Shown: positions 23,188 through 32,609, counted from the first letter of the stretch. The stretch: 51,509 nucleotides of DNA from Acidobacteriota bacterium (GCA_004356105.1 SMYC01000110.1:1-51509), one strand, 5' to 3'. Notes: a model not told the origin generated them from the letters alone. Translations and numbers: made by a program.

Positions 23188-26100
23188 ATGAGTAAGCGCC
23201 ACATAAGGATTCGATGCGTGCTCCCGCTTACGCTCTTGTTGAGCCTGGGCAGTGCGACCGCGTACACAGATGACAGAACGGACGCGTTGAAGTTTCGCTC
23301 GATTGGACCGGCGGTGATGGGTGGTCGCATCGACACTGTGGCGGTCGTCGAAGACGAGCCGTCCATCATTTATATCGGCACGGCTTCCGGCGGTGTGTGG
23401 AAGAGCACCAATATGGGGACGACGTGGAAATCGCTCTTCGACGGCCACAATACCTCCTCGATTGGAGATGTTGCGCTCTCTCACTCCGATCCCGATGCGG
23501 TCTGGGTCGGTACCGGCGAGCCGAACAACCGTCAAAGCTCGAGCTTCGGCAATGGTGTCTACAAATCGGTCGACGGAGGTGAGAGCTTCGAGCATGTCGG
23601 CCTCGAAGGCACCGAGCATATCGGCAAGATCGTGGTTCATCCGAGCCGACCGGAGCGTGTCTATGTTGCTGCTAGCGGAGCCCTGTGGCACGCCAACGAA
23701 GAGCGCGGCGTTTTCCGTACGATCGACGGCGGTCATACGTGGGAAAAGGTTCTCTTCATAGACGAGGACACGGGAGTGACGACGCTCGCGATGGACCCGC
23801 AAAACCCGGACGTGCTCTACGCCGCGGCTTATCAACGGCGCCGAACGCCGTGGGGGTTCAATGGTGGGGGCCCGGGAAGCGGCCTATACAAGACGACCGA
23901 CGGTGGGGATCACTGGAGACGTCTCGACGACGGTCTGCCCGAAGGTGATCTCGGCCGCATCGGCGTCGCCATCTATCGCGCCGATTCCAGGATTTTGTAC
24001 GCGCTCATCGAGCACGCGACGGAAGCGGGCCTCTATCGCACGACGAATCGCGGAGAGCATTGGGAGAAAGTCAACGAGCTCAATCCGCGGCCGATGTATT
24101 ACAGCAAGATCTTTATCGACCCGACCGACCCGGACCGCGTCTACGTGCTCGGCTCGTCTTTCCACATGTCCGATGACGGCGGGGCGAGCTTTACGACCAA
24201 CCGAGATATGACCCCGAGCTATGACGTCGGCGTCCACGGCGATCACCACACACTCTGGATTGACCCGGAGAACCCGAAACATCTCGTCCTCGGTGGCGAC
24301 GGCGGGCTCTATCTATCTTGGGACCGCGCCTTTCACTGGCGAAAAGTGAACAACATCTCGCTCGGTCAGTTCTACGGGATCGGGGTGGACATGGACGAGC
24401 CCTACAATATCTATGCAGGAGCGCAGGACACTCATTCGTGGATGGGGCCGAGCGCCACGCGGAACCAAATCGGCATCCTGAACGGCGACTGGCGTCAAAT
24501 CAATTTCGGCGACGGGATGTACCAGCAGGTGGATCCGACGGACTCCTCGATCGTTTACACGGAGTCGCAAGGCGGCAACATCGTGCGGCTCGATCGCAGG
24601 AGCGGCGACCGGAAAACCATCAAACCCTATCCCGAAGAAGGCGGCTCTTCCTATCGCTTCCATTGGACATCACCGATTTTGATCTCGCTGCACGATGCCA
24701 AAACGATTTTCTTGGGCGGCAACCGTTTGTTCATCTCGGACGATCGAGGAGATAGCTGGCGCGCGACCGAAGACCTCACGCGCAACGAGGACCGCGGTGA
24801 GCTTGCCATCATGGGCGTGCTTCCCGACGAGGGAATGCTCTCGCGCCACGACGGTGTCGGGGCGTGGGGCACGATCACGACCATATCGGAGTCACCCACA
24901 TCCGCGGGCACTCTCTACGTCGGAACGGATGACGGCAGAATTCAACTCACGCGCGATGGAGGTGAGAGCTGGGAAAGCCTGGAAGGGAACATCAGAGACT
25001 TCGACCCGATGCGCGCCAAGGTGAGCCGCGTGGTGGCTTCCGCGAGCTCGCCGAGCCGCGCCTATGCGAGCTTCGACCGCCATCACCTCGGAGATTTCGA
25101 ACCGTATATCTTCGTAACGGACGATTTCGGCCGTGTTTGGCGCCGCCTGGATACAGCCTTCCCACGGAAAGCCGGATGGGTGAACGTCGTCATCGAGCAC
25201 CCCCGGAACCCGGACCTCTTGTTTGCCGGAACGGAGACCGGGTTGTTCGTGACGATGGATGGAGGTGCTAGCTGGGCGCGAATGGAGGATGGCTTTCCGA
25301 CGGTGCCCGTCGACGATCTCGTGATTCATCCCCGTGACAACGACCTGGTCGTCGGCACGCATGGCCGCTCGATCTACATCCTGGATGACCTCACGCCCCT
25401 CGAGCAACACGATGTTCAAACCACCTCGCCCGAAATATTCGAGCCTCGCGACGCAACACTCTTCCTTCCTTGGAAGCACGAAAGTTATGGAGCCCAAGCG
25501 CAGTTCATCGGACAGAATCCCGAATTCGGTGCCCTCTTGAGTTATTACTTGCCGGCTGCGGTCGACGGCCCCATCGAAATCGTCGTTAAGGATACCGACG
25601 GCGTGACAATACGGGTGCTCGACGGCGGAGGGTCCGAGGGATTTCACCGTGTCGCCTGGGATTTGCGAACCGATGCACCGAAAGACGTGCCTCGCGGCCA
25701 GGGCGCGCTCGTACCGACGGGGCGCTATACGGCGGAGCTAGGCACCGCGATGGGCGGGCAACGAGCGAGCTTTACCGTCGTGCTCGATCCACGACTCGCT
25801 GAAGATATTGGTACGGCCGAGCTCGGCGAGCGATTCGCGTTTCAAAATGAGAGCAACGTGCTCCGGGAGCGTCTCGGCGGTGAGGTAGCACGCGCACAGA
25901 AGCTGTCAGACACGATCGCAAAACTAGAGGCACTTTTGGAGGACCCGGAGGACGCGGCGTTGCGAGAGGCGCTGAAGGGTTTCGAGACCGAGCTCGCCGA
26001 GGCGCGAAAAGCCATTGGCGGTGGGCCACGGAGCTTTCGCAACCCGAATCTTCTCTCTCGCGCCTCACGTCTATTCGGCGAGCTGAGCGGGGACGCCGTA

Positions 26101-26268
26101 CGACAAGGGACGCTGCACGCCCCCACGACCACCCAGCGCCGTCGGCTCGCCGAGATCATGACCGAGGCGGACAAAGCCATCGCCGCGTTGCACGCAATCG
26201 TCGACGAAGCGCTTCCATCCCTCAACGAACGACTCACAGCTCGAGGACCGCTGCGCCTCGGAAAATAA
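23188..26268 (+). CDS. Large exported BNR / sortilin-like beta-propeller protein
   Basis: A 1026-residue secreted protein annotated in related genomes as glycosyl hydrolase (BNR repeat) or VPS10/sortilin-like. After a signal peptide (about 1-26) there are many Asp-box type repeats, for example GGVWKSTNMGTTWKSL, NGVYKSVDGGESFEHV, SGLYKTTDGGDHWRRL and LFVTMDGGASWARM. They form one or two propellers up to about residue 740. A beta-sandwich domain follows (about 780-870, with HRVAWDLRTDAPKDVP), then a C-terminal helical coiled coil (about 880-1015). Catalytic residues of known BNR sialidases cannot be identified, so the enzyme label is doubtful. The start ATG at 23188 has AAGGGA eight bases upstream. 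It stands alone. Confidence 0.85.
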   Translation: MSKRHIRIRCVLPLTLLLSLGSATAYTDDRTDALKFRSIGPAVMGGRIDTVAVVEDEPSIIYIGTASGGVWKSTNMGTTWKSLFDGHNTSSIGDVALSHSDPDAVWVGTGEPNNRQSSSFGNGVYKSVDGGESFEHVGLEGTEHIGKIVVHPSRPERVYVAASGALWHANEERGVFRTIDGGHTWEKVLFIDEDTGVTTLAMDPQNPDVLYAAAYQRRRTPWGFNGGGPGSGLYKTTDGGDHWRRLDDGLPEGDLGRIGVAIYRADSRILYALIEHATEAGLYRTTNRGEHWEKVNELNPRPMYYSKIFIDPTDPDRVYVLGSSFHMSDDGGASFTTNRDMTPSYDVGVHGDHHTLWIDPENPKHLVLGGDGGLYLSWDRAFHWRKVNNISLGQFYGIGVDMDEPYNIYAGAQDTHSWMGPSATRNQIGILNGDWRQINFGDGMYQQVDPTDSSIVYTESQGGNIVRLDRRSGDRKTIKPYPEEGGSSYRFHWTSPILISLHDAKTIFLGGNRLFISDDRGDSWRATEDLTRNEDRGELAIMGVLPDEGMLSRHDGVGAWGTITTISESPTSAGTLYVGTDDGRIQLTRDGGESWESLEGNIRDFDPMRAKVSRVVASASSPSRAYASFDRHHLGDFEPYIFVTDDFGRVWRRLDTAFPRKAGWVNVVIEHPRNPDLLFAGTETGLFVTMDGGASWARMEDGFPTVPVDDLVIHPRDNDLVVGTHGRSIYILDDLTPLEQHDVQTTSPEIFEPRDATLFLPWKHESYGAQAQFIGQNPEFGALLSYYLPAAVDGPIEIVVKDTDGVTIRVLDGGGSEGFHRVAWDLRTDAPKDVPRGQGALVPTGRYTAELGTAMGGQRASFTVVLDPRLAEDIGTAELGERFAFQNESNVLRERLGGEVARAQKLSDTIAKLEALLEDPEDAALREALKGFETELAEARKAIGGGPRSFRNPNLLSRASRLFGELSGDAVRQGTLHAPTTTQRRRLAEIMTEADKAIAALHAIVDEALPSLNERLTARGPLRLGK

Positions 26269-26311
26269 CGCCACGCGCCGCGCGAAGCGGTTTACCGCAA
26301 CGAAAGCGGAT

Positions 26312-26506
26312 TGGCCACAGAGGCACAGAGAAAGCGAGAGCGACCGAAGAGCAATCGGCGGGGTCTATAGTTGCCTCTGTTCTCGGCGCTGCTAGCAGCG
26401 TGATCCCGGCCGACGACGACGTCGTGAGCTCCCTGGAACATCTCGTTGCGCCCAGCTGAAACGGTAAGTGTTTTCGAAACTCTGTGTCTCTGTGCCTCTG
26501 TGGCCA
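26312..26506. repeat. Second CACAGAG inverted repeat, perfect 20-bp arms
   Basis: The arm tggccacagaggcacagaga (26312-26331) is exactly the reverse complement of 26487-26506. About 155 bp without a gene separate them. The element fills the convergent gap 26269-26568. It shares the CCACAGAG core with the element at 5832-6111, but the inner sequences are not obviously alike. Confidence 0.85.
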
Positions 26507-26568
26507 TTCTAAGCGGCTCGTGCAGACGGCGGAGCTTTGAGGTCTACCCGGTAGGTGTTTTTGAGGGT

Positions 26569-27273
26569 TTAGAAGTCTCGGTCGAAAGTGTACTCGGGCG
26601 CCTCCGAGCTGGGTAGTACTGACGCCACACGCACGGGCACTAACTCTGGTGCGGCTCGCTTCAAATAGTCGATCTCCTGGCGGAGCTTCTCCAGGTCCTT
26701 GCCTCGATCGACGTCATACCAACGAATCAGCGTCGTGAAGTCGAGCTTCTGTCCCGTGAGAACCGCGGTCGTTTGGGAGAACACTTCCGCGGTACCCCAT
26801 TCGATATTCTGGAACAGTTCGGGGATCCAAGCACTTGCGCCGAGAAGGTAATAACCACCATCTTCCGCGGGACCCACGACGACCTTCCGACGTCCCAACT
26901 CGTCGAAAGCCTCGTGGATGACTTCGAGCGGGAGCGTGGGGCTGTCGCTTCCGAGAACGACGAGTCGCGTGACGTTACGTTGAAACGCGCTGTGGAAAAG
27001 ACTGGCGAGCCGCCGGCCGAGGTCACCATCGGCCTGGACGGATACGGTCCAAGCTTCCGGGACGGTCAAATCCTGCGGGTCGAGAAGCGGCTGGCTCAAG
27101 AACAACCCGCGTTCGAGGTCGGGACGCTCGACGCGCCCGAAATGATCGAGGCTATCGGCGACGAGTGCGGTATGGAGCTCGAGAGCTTGCTCGTTGGTGA
27201 GCGGGGGGCAGAGCCGAGTCTTGACCCTGCCGAGCTCCGGCGCGCGCGCGAAGACCGCGAGAAGCTCACTCAT
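26569..27273 (-). CDS. DUF2064 / TIGR04282-type glycosyltransferase
   Basis: A 234-residue GT-A-fold protein of the family annotated as arsenosugar biosynthesis glycosyltransferase or DUF2064. Signature blocks: LLAVFARAPELGRVKTRLCP at the N-terminus, VVLGSDSPTLP (the acidic metal-binding strand), VVGPAEDGGYYLLG, and WYDVDRGKDLEKL at the C-terminus. The actual sugar acceptor is unknown for most members, and no arsenic genes are near, so the arsenosugar label should not be taken literally. The ATG at 27273 overlaps the TPR gene stop by 4 bp, so the two are translationally coupled. Confidence 0.88.
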   Translation of the reverse strand: MSELLAVFARAPELGRVKTRLCPPLTNEQALELHTALVADSLDHFGRVERPDLERGLFLSQPLLDPQDLTVPEAWTVSVQADGDLGRRLASLFHSAFQRNVTRLVVLGSDSPTLPLEVIHEAFDELGRRKVVVGPAEDGGYYLLGASAWIPELFQNIEWGTAEVFSQTTAVLTGQKLDFTTLIRWYDVDRGKDLEKLRQEIDYLKRAAPELVPVRVASVLPSSEAPEYTFDRDF

Positions 27274-28658
27274 GAAGATACCCGTCGCGTGGCTTCCGTT
27301 AGCAATTGCAGCAGCGCTTGGTTTTCGGGATTGGTTGCGAGCCCACGGCGACAAGTTCGGGCGGCAGCGGCGGGATCCCCGGAGTGCAACTGGGACCGCG
27401 CGGCTTTCAAGAGCGGTGTGACACGACGGGGCTCGAGGGATGCGAGCTTCAAATAGGCCTCGGCGGCCATACTCGGGTTGTCGAGCTCGATATAAGTATC
27501 TCCGAGCCGCTCGAGCACCGCTGGCGTATCGCCGCGCAACTTCAGATATATGTGATAGGCGGTCACCGCCTCCGCGTGTTTCTTGCGTGCTCGGTACAAG
27601 TCGCCGAGCAGACGATGGGCTTCCGCCGAAATTGGGGTTGCCCGCGTGGCGCGCTGTAGCTCGGCAAAGCCGCGGGCTTCGTCGTTCATTGCGAGATAAG
27701 CCTTGCCGAGCGTCAGCGCGGCACGGCCATTGGTCGGGTCCATCTTGACCACCGACTCGAGCGCTGCCACCGCCTTGTCCGTCGCGACGGGATCCGCGCC
27801 GATCGTCGCCTCCTCGAGCCAGAGCTCGCCGAGCCGCAAGTAAGCGACAGGAAGGTTCGGATTTTGCTCCAAAGCGAGCCCGACGGCTTCGATGGCCTCC
27901 GTATTGCGGCCCGCGATAGCGTGGACGTCGGCAAGGTGCAGATATGGCTCGGGAGCTTCCGGATTGGCATCGATCTCGTCTCTTACCAAAGCCATGGCCT
28001 TGTCGGCGTGACGGGTCTCGATGTAGAGGTCGATCAGAGCTGTGCGTGCCCGTTTGGCCTCGGGCCGGAGCGTTAGTGCTCGTAGAAAGTCGGCTTCGGC
28101 CTCGTCGAGGCCGCCGAGCGCTCGGAACACGGCCCCTCTCAGAAAGTAGGCTTCCCAAAACCCGTCACGGAGAGCCGCGGCACGGTTCAAAGCGTCGAGT
28201 GCTTCCGCCTCGCGCCCGCCGCGAAACCGCACGAGCGCGAGCTTGTACAGCACGTTCGCTTCGGACGGGTCGAGCTCGAGAGCTCTCTCGTATTGCGCGG
28301 CTGCCTCATCGAATCTTTCGACCTCGTAGTAAAGCTCTGCGAGTCGCAACGAGACGAGAAGGACATCCGAGGACAACTGTGCCGCGCGCTCTAGATCGGC
28401 GATGGCAGGCGAGAAGTTGCCTTGGCGTTGCTCCGCTTCGGCCCGCTTGATGTAGGCGATCGCTTCGTCCGGTTTGATCGCCATAGCGGAGCCATAGGTT
28501 CGGCTCGCCTGGAAAGGGAGGTTTTCTACGAGGAGCTCGTCGCCAAGCTTGACGAGTTGGAAATAACGATAATCGCGGCCGAGCACCCGGTAGCCGACAG
28601 AAACGGCTCCCGCGAGGACGCTTCCCGCCGCGAGAAGCACCAGGAACCACCTACGCAT
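27270..28658 (-). CDS. Membrane-anchored TPR-repeat protein
   Basis: A 462-residue protein with one N-terminal hydrophobic segment (about 5-25), a signal anchor or uncleaved signal. About ten to eleven tetratricopeptide repeats cover the rest, for example EAIAYIKRAEAEQRQGNFSP, SEANVLYKLALVRFRGGREA and PEPYLHLADVHAIAGRNTEA. It probably acts as a scaffold on the periplasmic side. A good ribosome binding site (AAGAAGG) sits six bases before the ATG, and a promoter is visible upstream. It is coupled to the DUF2064 glycosyltransferase, which suggests a joint role in surface glycoconjugates (inference). Confidence 0.88.
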   Translation of the reverse strand: MRRWFLVLLAAGSVLAGAVSVGYRVLGRDYRYFQLVKLGDELLVENLPFQASRTYGSAMAIKPDEAIAYIKRAEAEQRQGNFSPAIADLERAAQLSSDVLLVSLRLAELYYEVERFDEAAAQYERALELDPSEANVLYKLALVRFRGGREAEALDALNRAAALRDGFWEAYFLRGAVFRALGGLDEAEADFLRALTLRPEAKRARTALIDLYIETRHADKAMALVRDEIDANPEAPEPYLHLADVHAIAGRNTEAIEAVGLALEQNPNLPVAYLRLGELWLEEATIGADPVATDKAVAALESVVKMDPTNGRAALTLGKAYLAMNDEARGFAELQRATRATPISAEAHRLLGDLYRARKKHAEAVTAYHIYLKLRGDTPAVLERLGDTYIELDNPSMAAEAYLKLASLEPRRVTPLLKAARSQLHSGDPAAAARTCRRGLATNPENQALLQLLTEATRRVSS

Positions 28659-28688
28659 AACGGCCTTCTTGGTGCAGAAATGTCATTG

Positions 28689-28717
28689 TAAATATATTTC
28701 CTGTAGAAGGTTAGCAA
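28689..28717 (-). promoter_or_regulatory. Candidate promoter for the TPR/glycosyltransferase operon
   Basis: On the minus strand TTGCTA (28717-28712) and TATTTA (28694-28689) are 17 bp apart, in an AT-rich patch unusual for this region. The start would be near 28682, giving a leader of about 24 bases with AAGAAGG before the ATG at 28658. Confidence 0.5.
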
Positions 28718-28862
28718 ATCTGAGGTGGAAGGGTCAACGAACAGGGAACAGAAAGGGGATCGCCGGTGTCCAAGAGAGTATTAGGGCCGAAAGGCGACGA
28801 AGCCCGTGTGCTACGATACATGTCAGGTTTTACTCATGATACGCGGGCCCTTGACACGACTG

Positions 28863-29543
28863 ATGAACAATGACACCTCGGCAGCATTATCCGTAGAGGA
28901 GCTCCTCGGTCTCGACCAAGAAGCGCCCGGGTCTCGGGGGTGGTCGGGAGACGAGGCGGCGCTCATCGAGCGTTGTCTCACGGGTGATGACATTGCCTTC
29001 GATGAGCTCGTCCAGCGTTATCAGGACATGGTCTTCAACTTGTCCTACCGCTTGCTCGGGAGCCACGACGAGTCGGCCGACATGACTCAGGAGGTCTTTC
29101 TCCAGATCTACCGCAAGCTCGGAAGCTTCCGCCGAGACGCTTCTCTCCGCACCTGGATTTATCGCATCGTCATCAATCGAGCAAAGAACCGCCAGAGGTG
29201 GTGGAGGCGTCGTTTTGGCGAGATGACCGCAATGAGCCTGGATGATGCGGAGGCCAACCCGACTTGCGACCTCACAGCGCCCGAGGACGGCGTCGCGATG
29301 GCTCCCGATAAAACATTGGAGCGGAAAGAGGAAAGTCAGCTTTTGATGTGCGCCATTGAACGGCTGCCATTCAGCCACCAAACGATCTTGCTGCTCAAGG
29401 AAATCGAGGGCTTGTCCTACGAGGAGATCGCGGCCACGCTCGATCTTCCGCTCGGTACGGTCAAGTCTCGTCTTGCACGGGCGCGCAAGTCGCTCCGAGA
29501 GAAACTCGATCCGGGGCTGTTCGGTCTAGCAGAGGAAGTGTAA
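28863..29543 (+). CDS. ECF-type sigma factor (RpoE-like)
   Basis: A sigma factor of about 226 residues. Region 2 has AFDELVQRYQDMVFNLSYRL, DESADMTQEVFLQIYRKL and TWIYRIVINRAKNRQRWW. Region 4 has LPFSHQTILLLKEIEGLSYE and the helix-turn-helix EEIAATLDLPLGTVKSRLAR. It is much closer to classical RpoE/SigW than the sigma factor at 6185. The start is uncertain: in-frame candidates are GTG 28806, ATG 28836 and ATG 28863, none with a strong ribosome binding site. I used the last because the conserved part begins after it. The anti-sigma gene follows after 2 bp. Confidence 0.92.
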   Translation: MNNDTSAALSVEELLGLDQEAPGSRGWSGDEAALIERCLTGDDIAFDELVQRYQDMVFNLSYRLLGSHDESADMTQEVFLQIYRKLGSFRRDASLRTWIYRIVINRAKNRQRWWRRRFGEMTAMSLDDAEANPTCDLTAPEDGVAMAPDKTLERKEESQLLMCAIERLPFSHQTILLLKEIEGLSYEEIAATLDLPLGTVKSRLARARKSLREKLDPGLFGLAEEV

Positions 29544-29545
29544 TT

Positions 29546-30337
29546 ATGTTGCATCTACGAACCTCCGTACTTTCTGCCCATCATGATGGCGAGCTGTCGG
29601 CTACCGCCACGGCTCGTGTGGACGGGCATCTAAGGGACTGCGAGCGTTGCGTCTCCGAGTACGAAGAGCTGTCGAGCGCGGCCAACGCCGTGCGCCATCT
29701 CAGAAACATGAGAGCGCCTCAAGCCCTGGCTTCCAGGATTCGCGAGCAAATCGACGCCGAAGAGCGCGGGATGGTTCCTGTGCTGCGCGGCGAGATCATG
29801 CGGGCGAAACAGCCTTCCGGGTTTGTATCGGCGCTAGGACTCGGGACGCTCGCTACCACGTTTCTCATTGGGCTCGTCGTCCTGCTCGATCAGCAATACG
29901 GTGAGCAGGCCGCACGCAGCCTAACGACGGCGATCCTGGAATCGACTCTGCCCGAGCCAGTGCTCTTGCACGAAGTGATGAGCTCGCCACGCTTCCGGGA
30001 GAGCTCGGTCGGCCATTCGGCTTTCGCGGATGTGGAGTTTGGAAAAGAAGGCACGTTCTTGACGATGGCCTCCATCGACCGTAACGGTATGGTCCAAGCG
30101 CTCGATGTGATCTATAGCAGCGGCGACGAAGAAATGCTGACGCGCACGCTAGAAGCGGTGCGGAGCTCGGGATTCGAGCCCGCCCGCCTCGGCGACAAGA
30201 CCATATCGGTGAACTTCCTCTATTTTTTCACGACGACGGAGGTTCGCCCGGGAGAACGCCTCTTGTCGACGATCTCGAACGGGCGCTGGCTCAGCGCCGC
30301 GAACTTTTGCTGTACGGTTCTCCCAACGCTAGCGTAG
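29546..30337 (+). CDS. Anti-sigma factor with ZAS zinc finger and TonB-C-like periplasmic domain
   Basis: A 263-residue single-pass membrane protein. The N-terminal anti-sigma zinc finger is H28-x3-C32-x2-C35 (HLRDCERC), preceded by LSAHHDGEL. One membrane span follows at about 92-114 (ALGLGTLATTFLIGLVVLL). Residues about 172-232 look like the TonB C-terminal fold: DRNGMVQALDVIYSSGD, then AVRSSGFEPARLGDKTISVN, matching the usual pattern of a small residue pair, a variable helix, FxPA and a V-rich last strand. By family knowledge the ZAS module inhibits the upstream sigma factor. The periplasmic domain may be the sensor (inference). Its 3' end overlaps the convergent propeller gene by 9 bp. 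Confidence 0.85.
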   Translation: MLHLRTSVLSAHHDGELSATATARVDGHLRDCERCVSEYEELSSAANAVRHLRNMRAPQALASRIREQIDAEERGMVPVLRGEIMRAKQPSGFVSALGLGTLATTFLIGLVVLLDQQYGEQAARSLTTAILESTLPEPVLLHEVMSSPRFRESSVGHSAFADVEFGKEGTFLTMASIDRNGMVQALDVIYSSGDEEMLTRTLEAVRSSGFEPARLGDKTISVNFLYFFTTTEVRPGERLLSTISNGRWLSAANFCCTVLPTLA

Positions 30338-32572
30338 CTCTTCTCGGGCCGTTCCGACGTTTCCGAGCCCATCCGTCAGCTTGACCACGAGCGTGTAAAC
30401 ACCCCCGTCCGCATAGCCATCGAGCGCGAAGTCGAAGCTTTCTTCGGTGGAGTCAGCAATCCCGTCGATGGGGAAGACGACCTTCCAGGGTCCCGAGTTG
30501 ATGGTGTATTCGACACGCCGGATGGGGCTTATCTCGTCGCGTGCGACGAAACGAACTTGGTGACCGCCGGATGACAAGGTTACCGTGAGAGCTTCGACGA
30601 GAGGCGGCGTGTTGTCGACCTCGAGACTCCGGCTTATCCTCTCACGGGTCCGTGCGAGATTGGCGGGGTTTCCCGGCAGGTCGTTCGCGATGACCTTCAG
30701 CGTGTAGCGCCCGTCCGGCATCGCTACTGTATCCCAAGCGATGACCGGACTCGTGAGCCCCTCGCGGAGAACACGCCAGAGGATCTCGCCTTCGGCGCGG
30801 TAATGGACGTCGAAGCTCAAATCGTCCTTGTTCGGGTCGGTGGCGGTCCAGGTCACGGTTTGGATGCCTTTGCGATAGACGGGACGGCTCATCGCGGTCA
30901 GGTTCACCGGTGTGGTCGAGGCGCCGTTCGCACCGCCCACGCCGTTTCCACCCTGCGCGTCCTCCGCGAGCGTCTCGACCATCCCCAGCACGTCGATCTG
31001 CCCCGTGGTCACAATCGGCTTTTGGAAGACCCGGCCGGGAGGATGAATCGTTATACCGGTCACCTCGGGAGCGAGATTCTGTTGAAGATAGATAGCGGTA
31101 ACGTCGAGAATCTCGGGACTCGTCTCGCCCGTCGAGTTCAGCGTTGCCCTCCATTGAAAGAACCTGCCGCGCGGGCTTGAAATTTGAGTCCCCGTTGCTT
31201 CGGTATAGCGCGCCGACCAATCACTCCACGTGTTGTCGGGCTCGGCGGAGTTTCCCGAACGTGTTTGAATCACTACCGAGGTCCCAGAAGGGACGCGCGC
31301 CTCCCATCGGATGCGCCCCCAGAACGAAACGGTCTCGGTATCCTTCGTCGGCGACTGATAGACCCCCTCGGTGCGACGGCCGCGGTTGAGGCGATAGACC
31401 TTGGCCGAATTGGCGGTAGCGAGAATCACCGCTCCACCCATCCCCGCCTGCATCGCGGTGACTTGGTCCGCCTCGACGCTCAAAAGAAGGGTGCTCGTCT
31501 TGTTTTGATTCACGAGGAAAACGCGTCCCGCGTTACCCGTTCCCACCATCAGGCGGTCGTCGGTCGAGAGGAAGAGGGAGAGAGGGGTGTCCTCGAGAAA
31601 TTCCCACAACTCCTCGCCAGTACCGTCGGTGTCGATCCGGTAGAGAGCTCCCTTCGCGGAACCGCTCGAGAGAACACTCGAAGTGCCCGTGGTGCTCGCG
31701 ACGGCGGGCATGGTCGAAGTGGTCACGGTCACCGAGGCCGTAACTCCTGAAGTCACGCTCGTTGTCGTGGAGGGCGTGCTCGACGGCAGCGAGGGCTCGC
31801 TCGCGGCACGTGAGCCGCCATTGACGGTAGCGACGAAGACATGGCCTTGCCTATCCGTCACGAGGGCGCGTGCTTCTTCGAACGGGGTATCGAAGAGGAC
31901 ACTCACATCGCCCGAGGCGTCGATCTTTAGAACGAGACCGTTCGACGCGGTCCCCGCATAGATGTTGTCCGAGGCATCGAGCGCGAGGGAGACGATATGG
32001 GTCTCCTCGCTCGTGAAGAGCACCTCGCTCTCACCGGAACTGCTTACCCGATGGATCTGAGCTTTGTCGCCGGTGGCGACGAGAAGGTTGTTCAACGAAT
32101 CGAGGGCGAGCGCCCAGATATAGCGGTCCTCGGGGTCGAAGAAAACCTCCTTCGCGCCGCTCGGGTCGATGCGATAGACGACGCCTCGTGGCGAAGTGCC
32201 CGCATAGAGGTTTCCGCGACGGTCCACCACGAGCGCATGTACCTGGAGCTCGTTCGTATCGGCAAAGACGTTCATCGTGCCGGAGGTTCCGACTTTGTAG
32301 ATCCGGCCGTCATTGCCACTGCCCGCATAAATGACCCCGTCGCCGGTCGCGAGGGACCAGAGCTGCGGGTCGGTGGCTTCACCGAGCACTTGGGTCGCGG
32401 GTGCGAGGCTCACCGTTCCCTCGGAGCTGATGGAGACGCCATCGGTATCGCCGGCGAGAAAGTCCGCCTGGCTCTCGAGCCGCCAGAATGTCGGTACGGC
32501 AGCGAGTGCGGATAGCCCGGCGGACAATGTAACGGCGACGAGCAGGAGACGACCAGCAGGGTGGTTGAGCAA
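30329..32572 (-). CDS. Exported beta-propeller protein with Fn3/Ig-like C-terminal domains
   Basis: A 747-residue secreted protein. The start chosen is TTG at 32572, because AGAGGAA lies seven bases upstream; TTG 32578 is too close to it. After a signal peptide there is an NHL/SMP-30 or regulator-type propeller with repeated blades (GVIYAGSGNDGRIYKV, GNLYAGTSPRGVVYRI, NNLLVATGDKAQIHRV, DNIYAGTASNGLVLKI). It is broken by a Ser/Thr-rich linker of about 60 residues (STPSTTTSVTSGVTASVTVT) before further blades (GALYRIDTDGTGEELW). Ig-like or fibronectin-like domains follow (about 440-747). It is 37 bp downstream of the S55 gene on the same strand. It is probably structural or a ligand-binding surface protein. 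Confidence 0.82.
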   Translation of the reverse strand: MLNHPAGRLLLVAVTLSAGLSALAAVPTFWRLESQADFLAGDTDGVSISSEGTVSLAPATQVLGEATDPQLWSLATGDGVIYAGSGNDGRIYKVGTSGTMNVFADTNELQVHALVVDRRGNLYAGTSPRGVVYRIDPSGAKEVFFDPEDRYIWALALDSLNNLLVATGDKAQIHRVSSSGESEVLFTSEETHIVSLALDASDNIYAGTASNGLVLKIDASGDVSVLFDTPFEEARALVTDRQGHVFVATVNGGSRAASEPSLPSSTPSTTTSVTSGVTASVTVTTSTMPAVASTTGTSSVLSSGSAKGALYRIDTDGTGEELWEFLEDTPLSLFLSTDDRLMVGTGNAGRVFLVNQNKTSTLLLSVEADQVTAMQAGMGGAVILATANSAKVYRLNRGRRTEGVYQSPTKDTETVSFWGRIRWEARVPSGTSVVIQTRSGNSAEPDNTWSDWSARYTEATGTQISSPRGRFFQWRATLNSTGETSPEILDVTAIYLQQNLAPEVTGITIHPPGRVFQKPIVTTGQIDVLGMVETLAEDAQGGNGVGGANGASTTPVNLTAMSRPVYRKGIQTVTWTATDPNKDDLSFDVHYRAEGEILWRVLREGLTSPVIAWDTVAMPDGRYTLKVIANDLPGNPANLARTRERISRSLEVDNTPPLVEALTVTLSSGGHQVRFVARDEISPIRRVEYTINSGPWKVVFPIDGIADSTEESFDFALDGYADGGVYTLVVKLTDGLGNVGTAREELR

Positions 32573-32609
32573 GTTCAAATTCCTCTCGATCGGTGTTCCG
32601 GGAAGCTCG

